Part shown: piece after piece, positions 46,901 through 57,825 of the stretch
Layout of the letters: every line of letters begins with the position of its first letter
Position numbering within the stretch: position 1 is the stretch's first letter
From: Pogostemon cablin
Taxonomy: Eukaryota > Streptophyta > Magnoliopsida > Lamiales > Lamiaceae
DNA length: 64,000 bases
NCBI GenBank assembly: GCA_023678885.1
Contig: CM043001.1
Location: 196,001 to 260,000 of the forward strand
Direction: 5' to 3'
Position numbers and translations under genes: made by a program
The notes under the pieces: model-generated
The model's database searches: none
The model's input: the letters and a program-made list of their open reading frames with translations, nothing else
What the model was told of the DNA's origin: nothing

Positions 46901-47929
46901 ATTTCACTAATTGTTAACTAAAAGACATTATATTTACTTGTCCAAATTAGATGATTAGAAAATAATCTTGGTTTTCAAAATTACTGCTTAAGAAAATAAA
47001 AATGTGTTCTCACATAGGACGTCTCATGATGCCTGTTAATATTTCTAGTGAAGAGATGAGAGGTTCATAGAAATATGATGGTCTCATGTAACTCTTCGGA
47101 TACTCGAGTAATTTAAAAGGCGGTAGGTCATGATTGAATTTGATGAATGAATTGGAAATACATGGAATAGAAGTTGAAGGGGAAACCTAAGTCAATTTTA
47201 TTCTTCATAATTGCCTAGATGTTTTGAGTAAGTTTCTCATGAATTACAAGAGGTTGTATATGGTGGGAAACTTCTGACAAAATATGTGGTAAAGGAAATC
47301 CAATTTCATAAAAGGAGTGAACAAGGATAGAATCTTACTTGCTAGTTGTTTAAACATGATTAGTGATGGCATCTACTGACACGAAGTGTGTAGATACTGG
47401 AATCACCGAATGTTCATTACTAAGTGAAGATAAGATTGTTATGACATGGGTAAAACTACAAGACTAGTGGCTATTGCAGTGGGAGTTGTTTATTTATCTT
47501 ACGATATGAATAAACGTTTGATTTTGTAAAATTGTCTTTACGTACGTTTTCATAGAAAGAATTTGATTTCGGTTTCTATGCATTAATAGATGGATACTCC
47601 ATTTCATTTAAATGACATGGTCATTATAATGAAGGATAGAGTTGTAATCTGTTATGGTACGTTGATGGACAATTTGTATACTCTTAAATCATGTATATTC
47701 CACAGATGCAACAAATAGTAATTAATAATGCATCTTCTGATCTTAGTAAGAGAAAGTAACCTTCGGAGATGAACTAAACATGCATTTGGCGTCTAAGACT
47801 AGATCATTTTACTTGAGTAGGACTCAAAAGTTGATAGCAGATGGACCGTAAGGTTTATCTGAAGTGGAAACTATCAGACTTGCGAGTCTTACTTGGAAGT
47901 AAAAATGATTAATTACCTTTTCAAGGTAA

Positions 47930-50103
47930 AGGGGTGTAGAGCCAAAGATATATATGTTGGAATTGGTTCATTCTGATTCAAGCGGGCCTAATATTATTTA
48001 GGCGAGAGGTGGTTATGAATAATCGAAGATTATTCTAGATACCGATATATTTATTTGATGCACTGCATGTCTAAGTTCTTTGATTTATTCAAGAATTGCA
48101 AGGTTGGTACAGTAAAGCATCATGGAAAATATATCAAGTAATGACGATGTAATCGTCATTACGAGTACCTCTTAGGATAATTAGGAGCTATTAATCAGAG
48201 GTTGAGATTAAATCTCAAGTGGTCTACACCGGGCATGCCCCAGCTGAATGGTGTGGTGGATAGAAGGAATAAGACTCTTATGGTAATGATTAGATAAATG
48301 ATGAATTATTTGGAATTACTTAATTCATTTTATGGATAAGCCCTAGAAACAGTAATTCATTTGAATGTTTGTCTGTTTGTGGGATATGCTATAAAAATGA
48401 AGGTGATTTATTTAGTCTAAAAGATCGAAGGGTGATTGTTAACACAAACACTAGATTTTTGGAAAGAGACTATGTATTAAATCATAAACCCATGTATAAA
48501 TTGTTCTAAAGTAAGTGAGAGGGAAAAACACAAAGTATAAGTACCAAGTGTACAAGAGGATATACCACAAGGTAAACTGCAACGCGTGTCATGTCTGATA
48601 CACAATTGCATGTAATGCCTTGTCGTAGTGGGAGGGTTGTTCAACTACCCGTAAGATATATGTTTTGGGAGAGTCATGAGATTTGGTCCCTAGTAAACAT
48701 GGTATTATCCCACGGATACGACGTAGCACTACAAGATTAAAATGCGGAATCTTAATAAGTTGCAATGTATGTTGAAATAGAATCTACGGATTCTAAATTA
48801 AGTCTGGAGCTTGAAGGATCCTAAAATGGTGTAAAAACCATTGCAAGTGGTCATAGGAAATAAAAGAGGATCATACGGAAAGGTGAAAACCTTGGAAGCA
48901 AAGCTTGTTGCGAAAAAGTGTACTCAGAAAGAAATGGTTCGATTATGAGAAAATATGTTCGCTAGTAGCTATGCTTATGTTGATCCGGATTCTTTTATTT
49001 ATTGCTGCTATGAGGAACAGCAAATAGATGTCAAAGACAGCTTTCCTGATTGGAAGTCTTGAGGAAAATATCTATATGAAGCGACCAGAGTGATTCATTG
49101 CAAAGTACTAATAGTATTTTGATAGTAAGCTTAAAAATTATCCAGCGATGGACTAAAGCAAGCTTTAAGATCGTGAAGCATCTGTTTTGATTAGGTAATC
49201 CAGTAGCATGGATTTAAATCAATGAGCGGATGAGTCTTGTGTGTTGTAAAGAGTGACGGAAACGTGGTGGTGTTTCTTGTACTATACGTAGATAGTATCT
49301 TGCTCATTGGAGACAATGAAAGAGTATTATCGGACGTATGGGTACGGTTAATAAAGCAGTAGAGATGAAGGACTTAAGAAAGGCAAAATACATCCTTTTG
49401 ATCACGGTAATACGGATCACAGTAAGGACATTATGCTTATCTCAAGTTTCATAAATGATACAGTCCATACTCGTTTAGCATGTGAATTTATCTAAGTGAA
49501 TGTGTCTTTAAGACACAAGAAGAAGATAAAGAGGATGAAAGCAGTTCCTTATGCTTCGGCGAATAAGGAAGCTTAATCAAAGGAATGCTATGAACGATGT
49601 TGGATATCTGTTTTGCTGGATGCATGAACAGTGGGTATCAACGTAACCCAGAACAAGAATGATGAACTGTGGTAAGACATATATGAAGTGCCTGAGAAGG
49701 ACTGGAAATTATATGTAGACTTACTGAGCAGATTCACTGCTCCTTGTGGATTACGTAGATTCGGATTTTTAGTAAGATTGGACTGTAGTAAATTCTCCTC
49801 AAAGGTTATGTGTTTAATCTTAGGAAGTAGAGTCATAATGTGGTGGAGTGTTATATAGAAATATATTTCAGACTCCGGACTCCATCATGGAAAGATGATG
49901 AATTGGAGCATATGAGGCAGCCAAAGTATCTATATGACTCTAGAGACTTCATGATGGACTTTGAAGTGTTTCTAAGTTTGCCCAAGGTAATCACAATTTA
50001 CATTGATGATATTGGTGCAGTTGCAAACTTGAAGAAATCGCGAGTCCATAAGGCAATTAAACACATGGAGCGCGAGTACCACCTGTTACGAGAAATCGTA
50101 TGA
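47930..50103 (+). pseudogene. Element F pol remnants (integrase, reverse transcriptase, RNase H)
   Basis: Integrase: ELVHSD at about 47955, an FIDDYSRY-like patch with YIYLMHCMSKFFDLFK at about 48020-48090, and TPGMPQLNGVVDRRNKTL at about 48222-48285 (the family PQQNGVAERRNRTL). Reverse transcriptase: LVLYVDSILLIGDNE at about 49277-49320, matching the YVDDILLIG active-site block with the second Asp changed to Ser. RNase H end: GAVANLKKSRVHKAIKHM and HLLREIV at 50010-50100. Stops and frameshifts lie between all of these. Clearly nonfunctional. Confidence 0.82.
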
Positions 50104-50253
50104 TGAGGGGAAGGTTGTTGTCGCATAGATTACATCGGATGATGACTTAGTAAACCATTTACAAGGACCTTAAGGCGAGAGCTTTTAATGGTCGTGTAGT
50201 GGGAGTAGGAATCAGATGTATGGCAGAAGACATGACAGCATAGTCTTTTAGTA

Positions 50254-50265
50254 TAAGTGGGAGAT
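50254..50265 (+). promoter_or_regulatory. Element F polypurine tract
   Basis: taagtgggagat directly before the 3' LTR, the usual copia plus-strand primer. Confidence 0.85.
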
Positions 50266-51462
50266 TGTTGGATTGTATACTAAAAGTCTAGCTTTAGTAT
50301 GAACAATCTTATAACAATATTTGAAATGAGAATCACATGATCAAATAATTGCATCTTATATTTATTTTATATGCATGATGCAATAGTCCATTTACTTTAT
50401 ACTGTAGATAATATGTTGTGCGACAACACGCAGAAGATTATATTATCGGTTTCCTTATAAAGTATAAATATATGCTTACAACCGAGATAGACGGGGACTC
50501 TCTATCGGTATGGTTGTAGTGTGGTTTGGTATTAGCTTGTCTTTGCTATATAATCACATTAGTGCACTTGTGTGTATTGAGCAGGACCGCTTGAGATCGT
50601 TCGACTTATACTGATTTATAGAAGAACTTGATCTCTGTTATTATAGAAGTTCGTGCTCTTAATCCCTATACAATAATCTCGACACGTAGGGCAGTATGTA
50701 TTTCTTTGATTCATCAATGGGTGAGATTTATATGTATTAAATCAATATACTCAGTGAGTTGGGAAGTAGTGCTGTCTCTATGGTGTGTTGTTGATTGTAG
50801 AAGGAATTCATGCCCGTCATAGGTTGATGATGTCCCCTTGAGGAGCTCATAAGGTTTATCATGTAAATCTTGCAAGTGGATTAATTTTTGGCATGATAAT
50901 AAGGTTGAGTGGTACTACTCTCGGATGAGATATTAATTAATTTGAGTTGTAAGTAACTTAATTAATTAATGGACATTGTATATCTTAAACATGGGGAGAC
51001 CATCGGGCTTATAATAAGAAGGAGCCCAGAACATAATTTGGGATTGGATGAGTAGTGCAATAATAATATTTTAGTGGACTATATTATTATTATTGGATTT
51101 AATTAAAAGCTTTGGGCTAAGCTTGGTTAATTAAATTCAATTGAGGCCCAGTTCAATTTCTCCTCCTGGTCCCTGCTGTAGCCCAACTATATAAGTCATC
51201 TCAGCTCCTGTTAACCCTAAGTCAGTGCCTCATTTGACAGAGAGAAAGAACAGGAGCAGATTGAGAGAATCCTGCGGATTGTTGCCCACACAACAGCAGG
51301 ATTCGACTTGGGACATACAGCAGAAGACTGAGAGGTGGTTCACTGCTGTTCATCCTCTACATCGACCCAGAAGTACAGTAAACACGTTTAATTGCTTTCG
51401 CTGATTGTTTGCCTGGATTCCTAATCGGATCACGTTTGAACCACACGATCCAATTGCCAACA
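50266..51462 (+). repeat. Element F 3' LTR (1197 bp)
   Basis: Matches 43379-44576 with a small number of substitutions. Confidence 0.92.
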
Positions 51463-51954
51463 GATTCATCATCCTTATTTGTCTTGTCAATTCCAAGATA
51501 GCGGGTGTAATTATCTCGGAGGATTCATTTTGAAGAAAACTTGATTGAGGAGTTTGGCCTTCATCACTTCCTTGAGCATATCTTCTATATAAGTCCAATA
51601 AGGCATAATTTTGGAATGGAAGAGAAGTGTTGGTGTTGGGATTTGGTGGAGAATAAGTGTATGCTTGATACGGGTGGAATGTATTTGCATTGTAAGATTA
51701 TTGTCACTCAATTTCTTTCTTGATTGTAGTATTGAGAGCTATCTTGATTCATTTGGAAATTATAACCATAGTTGCTCTCATTCATATAACCTCTTGATTG
51801 TTGAGGTGGAACCCTTGTACTTTGATTCCCAAAAATATCATTCAAGTATTGGTTCCAACCTTTCATTTAAATGCTCTTCTCAAGGCTTACTACAATTCCT
51901 CTTCAAACTTGTTATTTTTGGCTTTGATCCCATGACATATATGAATTCAATTGC
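51463..51954 (-). pseudogene. Element D coding region, N-terminal part (broken)
   Basis: On the minus strand, pieces in two frames read LNDIFGNQSTRVPPQQSRGY, MNQDSSQYYNQERN and SDEGQTPQSSFLQNESSEI: a Gln/Asn/Ser/Tyr-rich protein like the N-terminal third of the element E protein. It continues into 43378 once element F is removed. No known domain. Confidence 0.55.
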
Positions 51955-52788
51955 AAAATACCCAGAATTATCCAACACAATTCATATTGTTAATCTCATA
52001 AAGGAGATAGCCTTTCATAGTTTCAAAGAAAACAACATAGATAATTGTATCTCCAAAACACATGATTGAACTGCAAAGAAGTCTACAAAAATTAGAATTA
52101 AAACTCCCTTGAATAGCTTCAATGGTGCTTCTCTTCCTCTTCTTGCAATCTCCACTCCCCCTTACTTCTCTAACTACTTGGATGATGAATTGGATAGTGG
52201 AATGAAGGTAGATGATATGGATGAAGAATGGATGAAGATGATGGTGTAAAATGGAAGAAATTGTGTGTGATGTGTGTGTAGCCTCAAAATCCACGAAAAT
52301 TTGATCAAATATTGAAGTATTGGGTATTTATACCCCTTGGGAAGCTTTTAGAAGGATTCTGATATTTTTCTGATCCTGTAGCAACATGGCTCGTGTGCTG
52401 CAACAAGGCGACAGAGTTGCCGTGTAAGCATTTTGGATGACGGAGAACGGCCAAGGCTTACAGGGCTGTGTTGAGCAACACGACTCATGTGCTGCAACAC
52501 AGCTCATGTACTACAACATGGCCGGCCGTGTTGGTGCAACCCCTATTTTTCATAATTTTTTTCGGCTCGTTCTTCCTCGTTTCAACTCCGAATTGAGATT
52601 TGCTTTTTCCTACGTCTTCCTTTTCGCGTCTAGAATCTCTTTTTACCTGAAAATCATATGTTTAAACTCATTATCACATATTTCCATAAAAACAAAAAAC
52701 ACAACCAAAATAAATATAAATACGGATAAAATAATACGAAAACACATATAAAAAGATACTAAAATCTAGGTGAAAATATCACTCATCG
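51955..52788 (-). repeat. Element D 5' LTR, truncated (~830 bp)
   Basis: It aligns with 39680-40450 (agtttcaaagaaaacaacat, tgaagtattgggtatttata, ggccaaggcttacag). The inner part of the LTR and the tRNA primer site are deleted. It has the same cluster of cacggctcgtg-like words (52385-52530), more mutated. Confidence 0.82.
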
Positions 52789-53345
52789 GTCATGGGGAAG
52801 GCTCAAAGAAGGGTTTTTATTAAGGTTCGAGGATAAAACACATGAAGATGCAAACGAGGCATTGAATAAGTTACACCAAACTGGTAGCATACGGGAATTC
52901 TTACGAGAGTTCGAAAGGTTGGTTAATCGTGTTCTGCACTGGCCACAAAGTGCTCTTTTGGGAGCATTCATGGCAGGCCTAAAGCTCGAACTGGCAAGTG
53001 AGATGAGGATGTGGCGACCTCGGGATCTACATGATGCGATTGAATTGGCTACGCGTAAGAAGGAACAATTACGTGTTAATAGGCAGGGTATGGGTTATAA
53101 TCGTGGGATAGTGAATCCAAGGGGAGTGCCAGCAAGACCACCATTCATGACAGAGGCATCATTTGAAAGGCAAGTGGGCACACGTAATCCACAATCAGTG
53201 GGACGAGTTCAGAATGTGCTTTCAAATGAAAAGATCAATCGTAGACGCCAGGCAGGACTTTGTTTCACATGTAATGAGAAATACTCATAGAATCATAAAT
53301 ATCCAAATGTCAAGTCTCAGAGTTTAATGATTGAAGATTGTGATG
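52789..53345 (+). pseudogene. Element C gag, C-terminal half with zinc-knuckle remnant
   Basis: It resumes the frame broken at 32082: SWGRLKEGFLLRFEDK, EALNKLHQTGSIREFLREFE, RLVNRVLHWPQSALLGAF, MAGLKLELASEMRMWRPRDL. A basic linker leads to RRRQAGLCFTCNEKYS, then a stop, NHKYPN. This is a CX2C...H zinc knuckle whose last cysteine has become Tyr. The gag blocks are typical of plant Ty3/gypsy chromoviruses. Confidence 0.9.
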
Positions 53346-53399
53346 ATGAGGACATTCAACCAATCTTCGATGAAGAGAATATCTAAAGAAACATGAAAG

Positions 53400-53800
53400 A
53401 GTAATAGCGGATGTTGAAGGCAATACGAAAAATATCACACCACCAGATTTTGATGTAATTAGTGGAGAGGACATCATTGGAACACTTTGTTTTGAGGGAC
53501 ATATTCACGGGTTGAGCGTGATTGGGTTGGTTGATATGGAGCAACACTAAACTTTATCGCCCGAAATATTGCGCATCAGTTAAGACTGTCGGCGCGACCA
53601 TGTCCGAAACCCGTTCTGATCAAGGTTGGCAATGGCAATTCTATGTATTGTCAATTCAGGTACGAACATGTTCCAGTTGTTATACAAGGTATTCAGTTTC
53701 ACATCACATTCTATGAGTTACCGATACATAAGTGGGACATCATTTTTGGAACGCCATGGCTAGCATCGATAAGCCCATTAATGATGGATTTAAAGGTAAA
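53400..53800 (+). pseudogene. Element C protease region with a frameshift in the active-site loop
   Basis: FEGHIHGLSVIGLVD is in one frame and the sequence after the catalytic Asp continues as LNFIARNIAHQLR in another, so the D-S/T-G loop is broken. It is followed by a readable RYEHVPVVIQGIQFHITFYE, LPIHKWDIIFGTPWLASI, matching the family I-hydrophobic-G-x-PWL flap end. Confidence 0.82.
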
Positions 53801-53989
53801 CACTTTAAATTTTTGGATTGGAGAAGAAGTCGTGCTGCTCAAAGCGATTAGATATACGGAGTATGATTGGGTGGATAGGGAAGAAGCAGAATACTCATCA
53901 CATAATCTAGTGCAAGGTGGAAAGTGTGAGGTATTATTATCTACTAGTATGAGTTCAATGCCACAGAGGGCAAGCTGGGAAGAAGGAGG

Positions 53990-55440
53990 AGATATTGCAA
54001 GGTTATTGGCTCAGTTTACCGAGGTAACAAGTCGGCTTAAATCACTGCCACCTCAGCGTGAGTTCGACCATCGGATCTGTTTGATCAATGAAATGAAACC
54101 AGTGAACATGGCGCCATATCGATATGCCCACTTTCAGAAGGATGAAATTAAAAAACAGGTTGAAGAGATGCTACAGGCCAAAATAATCCAACATATTACC
54201 AGTCCGTTCTCCTCATCGGTCATATTGGTGAGGAAGAAGGATGATACATGGAGATTTTGTACAGACTACTGTGTGTTGAATGCTGTCATAGTCAAAGATC
54301 GGTATCATATACCAACAGTTTATGACATGTTAGATGATTTGCATGGGGCCAGGTATTTCTCGAAATTGGACCTGAGAGCAGGTTACCACTAGATTCGTAT
54401 GCATCCTGATGACGTGCATAAAACAGCTTTTCAAACTCATAATGGGCACTACGAGTACTTGGTGGTGCCATTTGGCTTATGTAATGCACCCGCCACTTTT
54501 CAAGCAATTATGAACCACATCTTCCGAGCTCATTTACGTAAGTTTGTTCTTGTGTTCTTTGATGACATTTTGGTATATAGTGAGTCGTGGAGTAGCCACT
54601 TGGAGCATCTTCGGGTAGTGTTGGAAATTTTGCAATCTAATTCATTTGTGGTTAAACTCTCTAAATGTTTCTTTGGGGTTGAAGAAGTAGAGTATTTGGG
54701 GTATTTTATATCATTTAAAGGGGTTCGAGTGGACCCTCGAAAGATTGAAGCAGTTATGAATTGGCCGGCACCCACTACAGTCACTGTCTTACGAGGATTT
54801 TTGGGGTTGGCCGGATACTATCGGAAATTTTGTCCAATGTACGGTGAGATTGTACGCCCTCTTCATAATCTGACCAAGAAAAACAATTTTCTTTGGAATG
54901 AAGTGGCGCAGGATGCATTTGAGAAACTGAAGGTTGCTATGAGCTCGACGCTGATTTTAGCGCTACCTGACTTCAATGAGGATTTCGTGATAGAGACAGA
55001 TGCGTCTGGGGTAGGAATTGGGTCAGTTTTATCTCAACATGGAAAGCCTATAGCTTATCTAAGTCACGGAATTGCCAAGACAAAATAGGCCTGGTCTATA
55101 TATGAGAAAGAAATGTTGGCTGTACTTGAAGCGATTCGATGTTGGCGACCGTATTTATTGGGGCGTCGGTTCAAAATTGTGACAGACCAGCGTAGTCTTA
55201 AATACCTGTTGAAGTAGAAAATTACCACTCCGGAGCAGCAATGTTGGATCGCTAAATTGGTAGGGTTCGATTATGAAATTGTCTATAGGTCTGGTCGAGA
55301 AAACGATGTTGTAGATGCACTCTCTCGGCGAGAAGGATTACACGATGAAAGTAAGGGATCTATCCAGGGCCACTTAAATGAACATATGTCAATGGGAGTG
55401 TCCACGCCAGTTGAACAGATTTGGGGGGAGAAATTGCTGC
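53990..55440 (+). pseudogene. Element C reverse transcriptase and RNase H with stop codons
   Basis: Reverse transcriptase: PYRYAHFQKDEIKKQVEEML, SPFSSSVILVRKKDDTWRFC, DYCVLNAVIVKDRYHIP, FSKLDLRAGYH then TAG, EYLVVPFGLCNAPATFQAI, and the active-site block FVLVFFDDILVYS (family Y/F-x-DD). RNase H: FVIETDASGVGIGSVLSQHG, KPIAYLS, TAG, YEKEMLAVLEAI, IVTDQRSLKYLLK, TAG, ITTPEQQ, ENDVVDALSRRE. Three internal TAG codons occur where the family usually has Gln or a similar residue, so the rest of the frame is still well kept. Confidence 0.92.
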
Positions 55441-55559
55441 TGCCACTTTGAGGCTCAACACTGAAATCTCTCATGGATGGCGAAGCAGTGGAAGAGGGAT
55501 ATAGTGTGTGAAACAGTTGTCTTATACACAAGAGATGAATTTTTATTCCGAATAATGGT

Positions 55560-56275
55560 GGGCTCCATTCATGTTTGATCCGAGAGTTTCATGAGTCAGC
55601 CTTTGGAGGCCATTCTGGGATACTTAAGACCTTTAAAAGACTGCAACAGCTTTTTATATGGCCTGGTATGAAATGGGAGGTTATTGAGCATATTCGGGCC
55701 TGTGATAATTGCCAATGGAATAAGGTCGACAGTCGTAAATCGGCGGGGTTGTTGTCGCCTCTCCCAATTCCATAACAGGTTTGGGGGGATATCTCAATTG
55801 ACTTTATAACAGGTTTACCTCGATCGAGGGGTAAGGATACAATTTTGGTGGTGGTAGATCGCTTGTCAAAATATGCTCACTTTATTGCTTTGGGCGTAGG
55901 ATCAATAAACATACCCTTCCATGAGGTAGGATTGACAGCTGTACATGAAGTCGATGTTCAATTGCGGGAACTTGATGAGCTACTTCGTGAGCTGCAGTAT
56001 AATTTAAAAGCTGATCAAACAGAATGCGTCAATACGCAGATGTTAAGAGGCGTTCGGAGGAGTTTGAAGTGGGTGACTGGGTTTTCTTAAAATTGCAACC
56101 TTATCGCCAGCAATCTGTTCTTAAGAGGATTAGCCAGAAGCTTGCTAGCAAATTCTATGGACCATTCCAGATTGAGAGTCGATTGGAGGCTGTGGCGTAC
56201 AAACTTAGTCTGCCAGAAGGTGGATTCATCCGGTGTTTCATGTGTCGTTGCTCCGTCGACGTATTGGGTCCTTAG
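55560..56275 (+). pseudogene. Element C integrase with the catalytic core deleted
   Basis: The zinc-binding HHCC module is present (FGGHSGILKTFKRL, then HIRACDNCQWNKVDSR), followed by LLSPLPIP, a TAA, QVWGDISIDFITGLPRSRGK and ILVVVDRLSKYAHFIAL. Instead of the rest of the D,D-35-E core, the next readable block is YNLKADQTECVNTQ, VKRRSEEFEVGDWVFLKLQ and KFYGPFQIESRLEAVAYKLS, which belong to the integrase C-terminal part. About 150 core residues are missing. A frameshift follows (HPVFHVSLL block out of frame). Confidence 0.88.
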
Positions 56276-56349
56276 ACAATGTGCAGGCCACCTTGCCGCC
56301 TTACACAGCGGATGGGGTTCCAGATTGCATTTCAGAAGTTGTTCTTGAT

Positions 56350-56580
56350 TATTGATGGGGTCACTGGAAGGGGATGGCGGTACGAGAGGCTTTAGTTCAA
56401 TGGTGTAAAATGGGTGCTGATGATGCTACATGGGAAGCGGTGGACGAGCTCAGAATTCATTTTCCTGATCTTAACCTTGAGGACAAGGTTTGTTTTGGGG
56501 ACGGGGGAGATGATGAGAATCCAATCATGGTGCATGTTGATCGGGTGTATGTGAGGAGAAAGAAGAAGATTGGGGTGTAG
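56350..56580 (+). pseudogene. Element C chromodomain, running into the 3' LTR
   Basis: REALVQWCKMGADDATWEAV, DELRIHFPDLNLEDKVCF is the plant chromovirus chromodomain (family V-Q-W-K-G, the second W in TWE). Here the K-G is K-M after an inserted C. The frame continues into the LTR (ENPIMVHVDRVYVRRKKK) and stops at 56580. Chromodomains are thought to guide integration to particular chromatin. Confidence 0.88.
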
Positions 56581-56850
56581 ATGTGGAAGATGGGTAGCTG
56601 ATTTGCAGGTGAAGATTGATTGGAAGATTGATTAGCAGATTACTCATGTTTCCTTTTTCTTTATTTGGAATGTTTGACAATAATTTGAGTATTTAGTTTC
56701 TCTTTAGGATGGAATACAAGACGTGATTTTTCATTTGGAACATTTGGTTTTCTCAGCGTGATTGCTGATCTTGTTAAGAGCTTAGAGAATTCTGTCTCAA
56801 GCCTAGTACCATTTCAATAATCTTTCAATAATATTCCTATATTTTCATCA
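56511..56850 (+). repeat. Element C 3' LTR (340 bp)
   Basis: TGATGAGAATCC...ATTTTCATCA, partner of 31031-31372. The following bases AAATT belong to the TSD and the YTH pseudogene. Confidence 0.9.
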
Positions 56851-57825
56851 AAATTCTGCCCATCTATACAATATGGAATCTCCAAGGAAATGGGAGTGCA
56901 AAACATCAAAACTAAATCTTGGATCCTGATAACCTGATGCAGAAATTCCTCCAGCCAAAGCACCTCTTCCATAGGAGGCATTCACATTAAATGACGAATT
57001 TTGGTGTGTTGATCTTTCCATTGCAGTCCCATTATCATTCCCCTTGGCGGTCTCACTATTGGCAACACTAGTAGATTTTGAAAAGTAAAATCCACATATA
57101 AAGGTCCTTGATCAGTGACTGCAGATGTGGCTATCTCACCTTTCACAGGCACAGCCGATTGGTGCTGAGTGCTTCTGGGTGCCAATGACTGGAAATAAGG
57201 AGTTGGATACTGATACTGCTGAGCTCCATACAGCTGAGAATCATGTCCCATGGTGGCAATGGGGGAAGCAGAAGGTGAATACGGCCCAAAAGGTGATAGA
57301 TTAGTGATACATTGTCCCCATAAGCTCCTGGAGAGCCAACAAATGTAAACAATACCAATGTTAGGATGTAATTGAGTGGATTAATCCCAAGGCTAAACCA
57401 ATCACATGGACTTAATACATGCAACTAGACAATATTTTGAGTAATAGGTGGAATAATACAGCTCTGAGATCAAGAGAACTCACTGGAGTCAACTCCATTC
57501 CCTCTTGATTTATATATCTCGTGTAATCTCCCCATTCATTACCTTCAAGGCCTAAATACAAATTAATATTAAGGTCAAGAATTAAATATACATAACACGG
57601 GGAAACGGTGGGAATTGCGAAACACCTCTGCCGGCCACAAAATCTAAAGTTAACATACTGGAGAATATATCCAATAATATTACACTACAATTATTAAATT
57701 CTCCAGAAAAGAAATTTACCACTATAATAATATGCAGTAGAAGGATAACAATTGGGAAGATAACACACAGTTGGATCCATAAAATCAAGAATTAGAGGTG
57801 AGAGAGATCGCTCTGACAATCCCTG
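56851..57825 (-). pseudogene. ECT/YTH-domain protein pseudogene, 5' segment
   Basis: Three exons of the low-complexity N-terminal region. On the minus strand, exon about 57825-57719 reads LSERSLSPLILDFMDPTVCY, LPNCYPSTAYYY. Exon 57551-57484 reads GLEGNEWGDYTRYINQEGME and ends at a GTGAGT donor. Exon 57327-56851 begins GAYGDNVSLIYH, loses about six residues and shifts frame, then reads GPYSPSASPIATMG, LYGAQQYQYPTPYFQ, KGEIATSAVTDQGPL and, after another shift, SYGRGALAGGISASGYQDPR. It ends at the TSD of element C. Family proteins carry exactly these DPxxCYLPNGYPSTAYYY, NEWDDY and QHYQYPTPYFQ blocks upstream of the YTH domain. The first coding exon is not recognisable. Confidence 0.9.

Larger units (their letters stand above)
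43379..51462 (+). mobile_element. Element F: Ty1/copia retrotransposon with a decayed interior, nested in element D
   Basis: The LTRs 43379-44576 (1198 bp) and 50266-51462 (1197 bp) begin TGTTGGATTGTATAC and end CAATTGCCAACA, and are very similar. Flanks are GATTT (43374-43378) and GATTC (51463-51467), a TSD with one T/C mismatch. An initiator tRNA-Met primer site follows the left LTR, and the polypurine tract aagtgggagat precedes the right LTR. Integrase, reverse transcriptase and RNase H appear in that order, the copia order (integrase before reverse transcriptase). The interior has many stops and deletions even though the LTRs are similar, so it was probably a defective copy mobilised by an intact relative. 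Confidence 0.9.
32083..52788 (-). mobile_element. Element D: Tat/Athila-like non-autonomous element nested in element C gag
   Basis: The plus-strand left edge TGATTAGCCATTTGTAG at 32083 and right edge TATCACTCATCG at 52788 match the LTR ends of element A (the last A is mutated to G). Flanks are GTCGT (32078-32082) and GTCAT (52789-52793), a TSD with one G/A mismatch. The left (3') LTR is complete but split by element E: 32083-32206 plus 39275-40450, about 1300 bp. The right (5') LTR is truncated to about 51955-52788, and the primer site is missing. The internal region is 40451-43378 plus 51463-51954, split by element F. Without inserts D is about 5.5 kb. It codes at most for a gag-like protein; no reverse transcriptase or integrase trace is visible. 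Confidence 0.85.
31031..56850 (+). mobile_element. Element C: decayed chromovirus-type Ty3/gypsy element, host of the nested insertions
   Basis: The LTRs at 31031-31372 (342 bp) and 56511-56850 (340 bp) start TGATGAGAATCC and end ATTTTCATCA. Flanks are GAATT (31026-31030) and AAATT (56851-56855), a TSD with one G/A mismatch. Excluding the 20.7-kb nested element D, the element is about 5.1 kb. The order is primer site, gag, protease, reverse transcriptase, RNase H, integrase and a chromodomain whose coding sequence runs into the 3' LTR. Short LTRs, small size and a C-terminal chromodomain fit the Reina-like chromoviruses; the lineage name is inferred. The LTRs differ at several percent of sites and pol has multiple stops, so it is older than A, D, E or F. 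It is inserted in an exon of the YTH pseudogene. Confidence 0.9.
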
